A DNA stretch of 64,000 bases from Novosphingobium sp. MD-1 (GTDB lineage: Bacteria > Pseudomonadota > Alphaproteobacteria > Sphingomonadales > Sphingomonadaceae): assembly GCF_001014975.1 (NCBI RefSeq), contig NZ_BBXA01000020.1, forward strand, positions 248,001 through 312,000, given 5' to 3'. The translations under genes were made by a program, and so were the position numbers. The notes beneath the pieces were generated by a model, which had not been told where the DNA came from, did not search any database, and saw only the letters and a program-made list of their open reading frames with translations. Shown here in pieces: positions 59,123 through 64,000 of the stretch; position 1 is the first letter of the stretch; every line of letters begins with the position of its first letter.

Positions 59123-59992
59123 ATGCCCCCTATCCCGTTCCGCGTCCCAGCGCTCGCCGCGGCCCTCGCGCTGGCCGGCCTGACCAGCCCTGCCGGGTCG
59201 CAAACCCCGGCTCAACCCGCGATTCGCACCGCCTTTCCGGTGACGGCAACGTATGCGGACCTCGCCGATCTGGCGGTGCCGGCGCGCATCGTCGCGCGCG
59301 CGGAGGTGACGAAGATGGCGCCCCTTAAACCCGAACAGGCGCCCGATGTGGCGCCCGGCCACATCCGCGTCTATCTCGAAGCCCGCACCACCGCCGTCCT
59401 GATTGGGTCCGATCTGGGCGAATCGCTGCGGTTTCTGGCCGACGTGCCGCTCGATGCGCTGGGGAAAGCGCCCAAGCTCAGGAAAACGCAGGTCCTGCTC
59501 TTCGCGCAGGCGGTGCCCGGCCGGCCCGGCGAGCTACGGCTTGTCGCGCCCGATGCGATCATCCCGGCCACGCCCGAAGTCGAGGCCACCACCCGGTCGA
59601 TCCTGACCGCGCTCGTCGCGCCCGACGCCCCGCCGATGATCACCCGCCTGCGCGAGGCGCTGCACGTATCCGGCAATCTCGTGGGCGAAGGCGAAACGCA
59701 GCTTTTCCTCGCCACGGCGAACGGGGCGCCGGTTTCCATCTCGATCCTGCGCCGCCCGGGTGAACCGACGCGCTGGGGCGTCAGCTTTACCGAAATCGTG
59801 GACCAAGCCGCGCGCCCGCCGGCGAAGGATACCCTGGCCTGGTATCGGCTCGCCTGTTTCCTCCCCCCCGCGCTGCCGCCACAGGCCAACCTTTCCGGAT
59901 CGCCGGCAGACCGGCGCGCGGCCGCAGAGGACTATGTGCTGGTGCTGACAGACCTTGGCCCCTGCACGCGCAGCCGCCAACCCGCCGGTTAA
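59123..59992 (+). CDS. Secreted protein of unknown function
   Basis: 289 residues from the ATG at 59123, which has GAAGGA upstream and begins a signal peptide (MPPIPFRVPALAAALALAGL, cleaved near GSQ). The mature part starts IRTAFPVTATYADLADLAVPARIVARAEVTKMAPLKPEQA and shows alternating strands (HIRVYLEARTTAVLIGSDL, LRFLADVPLDALGKAPKLRKTQVLLFAQAV). It ends with a pair of Cys residues (ACFLPP, GPCTR) that may bridge. I do not recognise the family. It is probably periplasmic and stands before the thioesterase and hom genes on the same strand (49-base gap). Confidence 0.75.
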   Translation: MPPIPFRVPALAAALALAGLTSPAGSQTPAQPAIRTAFPVTATYADLADLAVPARIVARAEVTKMAPLKPEQAPDVAPGHIRVYLEARTTAVLIGSDLGESLRFLADVPLDALGKAPKLRKTQVLLFAQAVPGRPGELRLVAPDAIIPATPEVEATTRSILTALVAPDAPPMITRLREALHVSGNLVGEGETQLFLATANGAPVSISILRRPGEPTRWGVSFTEIVDQAARPPAKDTLAWYRLACFLPPALPPQANLSGSPADRRAAAEDYVLVLTDLGPCTRSRQPAG

Positions 59993-60041
59993 GGCCCGGG
60001 TGAGGGCTTGCCGGCACCGTCGGCGCGGCTACAAGGCGGCC

Positions 60042-60476
60042 ATGCCTTACGATCGCGACACGCCGTTCCGCCACACCTTCCGCGTCCGCTACGCAGAATG
60101 CGACCCGCAGGGCGTCGTCTTCAATTCGCGCTATCTTGAATACGCGGATGTCCTGATCAGCGAATTCTGGCGGGCGCTGGGCGTCAAGAGCGTCGGCGAA
60201 GGGTCGTTCGAAGTGCATGTGGCGCGCGCGATCGTCGATTACCGCGCGCCGATCCGCCCCGACGAGTTGATCGAAGGGCGCATCTGGCCCGGGCGTTTCG
60301 GCAACAGCAGCATGGTCACGCATATCGAACTGCACGGCGCCGGCGATGACGCCAGCCTGCGTTCGGCGATCGAGCTCGTGCAGGTCCACGTCGATCTCGA
60401 AACCGGCCAGTCGCAGCGCATTCCGGACGTAGTCCGCGCCCTGTTCGGCGTTGCGGAATTCGTCCACCCCGCCTAG
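60042..60476 (+). CDS. Acyl-CoA thioesterase, 4-hydroxybenzoyl-CoA thioesterase/YbgC-like
   Basis: 144 residues of hotdog fold. The N-terminal motif FRVRYAECDPQGVVFNSRYLEYADVLISEFW contains the active-site Asp of the YbgC/FcbC class (Y-x-D/E-C-D-x-x-G). VDYRAPIRPDELIEGRIW follows. It hydrolyses short or aromatic acyl-CoAs; the substrate is unknown. It begins at the ATG at 60042, 32 bases before hom. Confidence 0.88.
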   Translation: MPYDRDTPFRHTFRVRYAECDPQGVVFNSRYLEYADVLISEFWRALGVKSVGEGSFEVHVARAIVDYRAPIRPDELIEGRIWPGRFGNSSMVTHIELHGAGDDASLRSAIELVQVHVDLETGQSQRIPDVVRALFGVAEFVHPA

Positions 60477-60508
60477 GGCGCGAGCCGAAACCTGACGATG
60501 GGGATACC

Positions 60509-61834
60509 ATGAGCGAACCCTTGCGCATCGCGCTTGCCGGACTGGGCACTGTCGGCGGCGGGGTGATCCGGCTGATCGAGACCAATGCGGAGATCATCGC
60601 GCGCCGCGCCGGGCGCCCCATCGTGATCACCGCCGTCAGCGCGCGCAACCGCGGTAAGGACCGGGGTGTCGACCTTTCCGGCTATCACTGGGAAGACGAC
60701 ATGGTGATCCTGGGCGAACGGCCCGATGTGGACGTGGTGGTCGAACTGGTCGGCGGCGCGGATGGCCCGGCGCTGGCCCTGGCGCGCACCACGTTCGAAG
60801 CGGGCAAGGCGCTGGTCACCGCGAACAAGGCAATGATCGCGCACCACGGCATCGAACTGGCGACACGCGCCGAAGCCGCGAAAGCCGCGCTGAAGTTCGA
60901 AGCGGCCGTCGCCGGCGGCATCCCGGTGATCAAGGGACTGAAGGAAGGCGCCGCCGCCAACGCGATCCAGCGCGTCTATGGCATTCTCAACGGCACCTGC
61001 AACTATATCCTCTCGACCATGGAGGACACCGGGCGCGACTTTGCCGACGTGCTCGCCGAAGCGCAGGCCAAGGGCTATGCCGAAGCCGATCCCACGTTTG
61101 ATATCGACGGTATCGACGCCGCGCACAAGCTGTCCATCCTGGCCAGCGTCGCGTTCGGTACCGCGATCGATTTCCAGTCGGTCATCGCCACCGGCATCCG
61201 TCGGGTGCTGGCCGCCGACATCGCGCAGGCCGACGCGCTGGGGTACTACATCCGCCTGATCGGCATGGCCGAAACAGACGTGGACGCCGATGGCAACCGC
61301 CGCCTGTTCCAGCGCGTGCACCCCCACCTTGTCCACCGCGATCATCCGCTGGCCCATGTCGATGGCGCGACCAATGCGGTCGTGGTCGAAGGCAACTTCG
61401 CCGGGCCACTGCTGTTCCAGGGCGCGGGTGCGGGCGATGGCCCGACGGCCAGCGCCGTCGTCGCCGATCTGATCGACATCGCGCGCGGAGACATCGGCGC
61501 GCCGTTCTCGATTCCCGTGGCGGAACTGGACCCCGCCACGCCGGCCGCCAGCGGCCATCGCAGCGGCCGCGCCTATCTGCGCTTCACCGTGGCCGACCGG
61601 CCCGGCGTGCTCGCGGAAATCACCGCGGCGATGCGCGATGCCGGCGTCTCCATCGAGAGCATGATCCAGAAAGGGCGCGGCGTGGCCGGCGATGCGCCGG
61701 GCGCCGGGCAGGTCCTCGTCGCGATGGTCACCCACGAAGGGCCGGAAAGCGGGATTGCCGAAGCGCTGCGCCTGCTCGAAGGTTCGCCCAGCCTGGCCGA
61801 AGCCCCGCTGGTCATGCACATTCTCGGCGAATAA
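60509..61834 (+). CDS. hom: Homoserine dehydrogenase
   Basis: 441 residues. An NAD(P)-binding domain with LRIALAGLGTVGGGVIRLIE, TANKAMIAHHG, then the catalytic domain with FEAAVAGGIPVIKGLKEG, YGILNGTCNYILSTME, and AEADPTFDIDGIDAAHKLSILASVAFG (catalytic Asp and Lys). A C-terminal ACT domain (RFTVADRPGVLAEITAAMRDAGVSIESMIQKG) suggests feedback control by threonine. It reduces aspartate semialdehyde to homoserine for threonine and methionine synthesis. Confidence 0.97.
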   Translation: MSEPLRIALAGLGTVGGGVIRLIETNAEIIARRAGRPIVITAVSARNRGKDRGVDLSGYHWEDDMVILGERPDVDVVVELVGGADGPALALARTTFEAGKALVTANKAMIAHHGIELATRAEAAKAALKFEAAVAGGIPVIKGLKEGAAANAIQRVYGILNGTCNYILSTMEDTGRDFADVLAEAQAKGYAEADPTFDIDGIDAAHKLSILASVAFGTAIDFQSVIATGIRRVLAADIAQADALGYYIRLIGMAETDVDADGNRRLFQRVHPHLVHRDHPLAHVDGATNAVVVEGNFAGPLLFQGAGAGDGPTASAVVADLIDIARGDIGAPFSIPVAELDPATPAASGHRSGRAYLRFTVADRPGVLAEITAAMRDAGVSIESMIQKGRGVAGDAPGAGQVLVAMVTHEGPESGIAEALRLLEGSPSLAEAPLVMHILGE

Positions 61835-61853
61835 CCGCCTCAGGCCAGCACTT

Positions 61854-62297
61854 TCAGGGCGCCGGGATCTCGCCGTTGGCGATCTTCTCGGCGTCGGACC
61901 CCTTCGGCGGTTCGGGCAACGCCGTGATGTCGAAGTAATAGACCGGCGCGGGCACCTTGCCGACGCGGATGCACCCGCGCGAGCAATCCGGCAATCCGCT
62001 GACGTTGGGCGCGCGCGGCAGGCCATCGTTGGTGGAACGCGCGGTGTCGGTCTGGTCGCGGTTGGGCAGGCGCTCCTTCTCGTTGCGCTCGGCATCGCCG
62101 CACACAACGATCTGGCCAGGAATGCGCGAGCGGGGGCGACACTCGGGACGGCGCAGATCAACCTGCTCCTTCTGCGTATCGATCGCCTGTTGAACCCGCC
62201 TGTCGGCTTCGGAAGCAACGTTCTGCGCAAGAACCGGCGAAGAAAAAGCAATCGGCAGTGCCAATATGGGCAGGAACAGCAAAGCTATTCTCGACAA
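61854..62297 (-). CDS. Small exported protein of unknown function
   Basis: 147 residues from a TTG at 62297, preceded by GAGGGACAGG. It begins with a signal peptide (LSRIALLFLPILALPIAFSS, cleaved after VLAQ). The mature part contains EADRRVQQAIDTQKEQVDLRRPECRPRSRIPGQIVVCGDAERNEKERLP and CSRGCIRVGKVPAPVYYFDI, with four Cys that could form two disulfides. The pattern RxxxPGQIVVCG is familiar from short sphingomonad exported proteins, but no function is known to me. It diverges from glpX and converges on hom. Confidence 0.7.
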   Translation of the reverse strand: MSRIALLFLPILALPIAFSSPVLAQNVASEADRRVQQAIDTQKEQVDLRRPECRPRSRIPGQIVVCGDAERNEKERLPNRDQTDTARSTNDGLPRAPNVSGLPDCSRGCIRVGKVPAPVYYFDITALPEPPKGSDAEKIANGEIPAP

Positions 62298-62358
62298 GAC
62301 CTGTCCCTCGCGTCTAGGGCCATCGCATTCGCCTGCGCAGCCTGAATCAGGAGTTAAC

Positions 62359-63354
62359 GTGAGCAGCCAATCTACCGCAAAGCCCGCCCCCTCCAAGGTA
62401 CTAGATCGCGTTCTCGTCCTGGAAATGGTCCGCGTGACCGAAGCCGCCGCGATCGGCGCCGCCAAACTGATCGGCCGGGGCGATGAAAAGGCTGCCGACG
62501 CCGCCGCCGTGGAAGCGATGCGCATCGCTTTCAACGAACTCTACATGGACGGCACCGTCGTGATCGGCGAGGGCGAGCGCGACGAGGCGCCGATGCTCTA
62601 TATCGGCGAAAAGGTTGGCGCCGCGCCCGACAAGGGGCCGAAGATCGACATCGCGCTCGATCCGCTGGAAGGCACGACGATCACCGCCAAGGCCGGCCCC
62701 AATGCGCTGGCCGTGCTGGCCGCCGCCGAGGAAGGCGGCCTGCTCAACGCGCCCGACGTCTACATGGAAAAGCTGGCCGTGGGGCCGGGCTATGCCGAAG
62801 GCATCATCGATCTGGCCAAGAGCGTGAGCGAGAACGTGAAGGCGGTGGCCGACGCCAAGGGCGTGGCGCCCTGCGACATCACGGTCTGCGTGCTCGATCG
62901 CCCGCGCCATGCCGATATCATCGCCGAACTGCGCGGTCTGGGCTGCGGCATCCACCTGATTCCCGATGGGGACGTGGCCGGGGTGATCGCGGTGACCAAC
63001 GAGGACACCGGCATCGACCTCTACATGGGCACCGGCGGCGCGCCTGAAGGCGTGCTGGCGGCAGCCGCGCTGCGCTGCGTCGGCGGCCAGTTCAAGGGCC
63101 GCCTGCTGTTCCGCAACGAGGACGAGAAGGCCCGCGCCCGCAAGTGGGGCATCGAGGATCTGAACAAGATCTACGATCTCAAGGAACTGGCCAAGGGCGA
63201 TTGCATCTTCGCGGCAACCGGCGTGACCGACGGATCGTTGCTGAAGGGCGTGAAGGTCCGCAAGGACGGCGTGATGACCACCGACAGCGTGGTGATGCGC
63301 GCCGCGTCGGGCACCGTGCGCTGGGTGCGCGGCGAGCACCGCAACAAGCACTGA
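62359..63354 (+). CDS. glpX: Class II fructose-1,6-bisphosphatase
   Basis: 331 residues from a GTG at 62359 with AGGAG seven bases upstream. GlpX signatures: EMVRVTEAAAIGAAKLIGRGDEKAADAAAVEAM, the metal site MDGTVVIGEGERDEAPMLYIGE, IALDPLEGTTITAKAGPNALAVLA and DLYMGTGGAPEGVLAAAALRCVGGQFKGRL. It hydrolyses fructose 1,6-bisphosphate in gluconeogenesis, in the cytoplasm, with Mg or Mn. Confidence 0.96.
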   Translation: MSSQSTAKPAPSKVLDRVLVLEMVRVTEAAAIGAAKLIGRGDEKAADAAAVEAMRIAFNELYMDGTVVIGEGERDEAPMLYIGEKVGAAPDKGPKIDIALDPLEGTTITAKAGPNALAVLAAAEEGGLLNAPDVYMEKLAVGPGYAEGIIDLAKSVSENVKAVADAKGVAPCDITVCVLDRPRHADIIAELRGLGCGIHLIPDGDVAGVIAVTNEDTGIDLYMGTGGAPEGVLAAAALRCVGGQFKGRLLFRNEDEKARARKWGIEDLNKIYDLKELAKGDCIFAATGVTDGSLLKGVKVRKDGVMTTDSVVMRAASGTVRWVRGEHRNKH

Positions 63355-63426
63355 TCGCCGCTTTCATCGGTTCTTGCACCCTTTGTCCGTCTGGGCCACC
63401 GTGACGGGCAAAGGGAGAGGACCTGC

Positions 63427-64000
63427 ATGAACGGCGCGATGGAATTCGAGGCGGCGCTCGCCGCCGCAAACCTGCCCGGCGCGGTGGCGCTGGTCACCGA
63501 CAGCACTGGAACCCGCTACCTGCGCGCCTTCGGCATGGCCGACGCGGTGGCCGGCGTGCCGATGCGGGAAGACACGCTCTTCCAGATCGCCTCGATGACC
63601 AAGGCGCTCACCTCCACCGCCGCGCTGCAACTGGTCGAACGCGGCCAGCTAGACCTCGATGCGCCGATCGGCGCGATCCTGCCCGATCTGGCCGATCTGC
63701 CCGTGCTGGAAGGGTTCGATGAGGCCGGCCAGCCCATGCTGCGCGCGGCTCGCACACCGGTCACGCTGCGCCACCTGCTGCTCCACACCGCCGGCTGCGG
63801 CTATACCTTCATGGACGAAACCCTGCTGCGTTGCGCCAAGGCCGGCCCGAAGACCGCGCCCGGCAGTCGCGAAAGCCTGCGCCTGCCGCTGCTGTTCGAT
63901 CCGGGCGCGCAATGGCAGTACGGCACCGGCACCGACTGGGTGGGCCTCGCCGTCGAGGCGGTTTCAGGCCTGTCCTTGCAGGACTGGTTCGATCGCGAAC
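63427..64000 (+). CDS. Serine hydrolase, class C beta-lactamase/esterase family (partial, C-terminus outside window)
   Basis: Open to the right edge, 191 codons visible. The ATG at 63427 has GGGAGAGG upstream. The SxxK nucleophile motif lies in QIASMTKALTSTAALQLVERGQLDLDAPI. The motif TLRHLLLHTAGCGYTF follows, and YGTGTDWVGLAVEAVSG supplies the YxN-like Tyr. These proteins include class C-type penicillin-binding proteins and esterases such as EstB. Whether it attacks beta-lactams or esters is not readable here. No signal peptide is visible, which favours a cytoplasmic esterase. Confidence 0.88.
   Translation, partial: MNGAMEFEAALAAANLPGAVALVTDSTGTRYLRAFGMADAVAGVPMREDTLFQIASMTKALTSTAALQLVERGQLDLDAPIGAILPDLADLPVLEGFDEAGQPMLRAARTPVTLRHLLLHTAGCGYTFMDETLLRCAKAGPKTAPGSRESLRLPLLFDPGAQWQYGTGTDWVGLAVEAVSGLSLQDWFDRE

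Noticed and set aside
1..64000. CRISPR arrays, tRNA or rRNA genes, insertion sequences, prophage
   Set aside because: No regularly spaced direct repeats, no transposase or integrase motifs and no tRNA-like cloverleaf were seen on either strand.

Overview
The window is GC-rich, densely coded bacterial chromosome. Several features point to an alphaproteobacterium of the sphingomonad type (Novosphingobium/Sphingobium-like): a tonB-exbB-exbD-exbD cluster, a TonB-dependent receptor divergent from a TPR-sulfotransferase gene, a MipZ-type division ATPase, a HIG1-domain protein next to gluQ, and dispersed GC-rich hairpin repeats. This placement is inferred from gene content. I saw no tRNA, rRNA, CRISPR array or insertion sequence.

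Layout. 1-4.7 kb: housekeeping genes (cobalamin adenosyltransferase fragment, HIG1 protein, gluQ, a 27-residue membrane peptide, guaA, a GNAT acetyltransferase, a LigB-type dioxygenase). 4.9-16.2 kb: envelope genes (a GH18/polysaccharide deacetylase/GT2 fusion, a two-component system, a VirJ/AcvB-like protein, an ECF sigma factor with a membrane partner, a large autotransporter). 16.3-25.7 kb: an OYE-family reductase, a transglutaminase / ATP-grasp-alpha-E / transglutaminase operon, and an aminotransferase.

25.7-49.7 kb is the most interesting part: an amine-oxidation island. On the minus strand lies a tryptophan tryptophylquinone (TTQ) amine dehydrogenase operon (mauB-mauE-mauD-mauA-like, a cytochrome c, xdhC, mobA-like). 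Upstream of it are an MFS transporter and a TetR regulator. On the plus strand lie a periplasm-directed molybdenum hydroxylase (iorAB-like) and a complete cysteine tryptophylquinone (CTQ) quinohemoprotein amine dehydrogenase cluster (qhpA-D-C-B-G-F-E order). A TonB-dependent receptor and a TPR-sulfotransferase gene follow. The likely flow is amine to aldehyde by either quinoprotein, then aldehyde to acid by the molybdoenzyme, which XdhC and the MobA-like protein would mature. The same element (TTGAC, 6 bases, TGGAC, 4 bases, GTC, then AA or CAA) lies upstream of the TTQ operon, the molybdoenzyme and the CTQ cluster, and a partial version lies upstream of the TPR-sulfotransferase gene. This suggests one regulon, possibly run by the TetR protein at 32.2-32.9 kb.

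49.7-64 kb: panC, mipZ, a J-domain protein, phosphomannomutase/phosphoglucomutase, an Lhr-type helicase, the TonB energy-transducing operon, a secreted protein of unknown function, a thioesterase, homoserine dehydrogenase, a small secreted protein, class II fructose-bisphosphatase, and a serine hydrolase cut by the window end.
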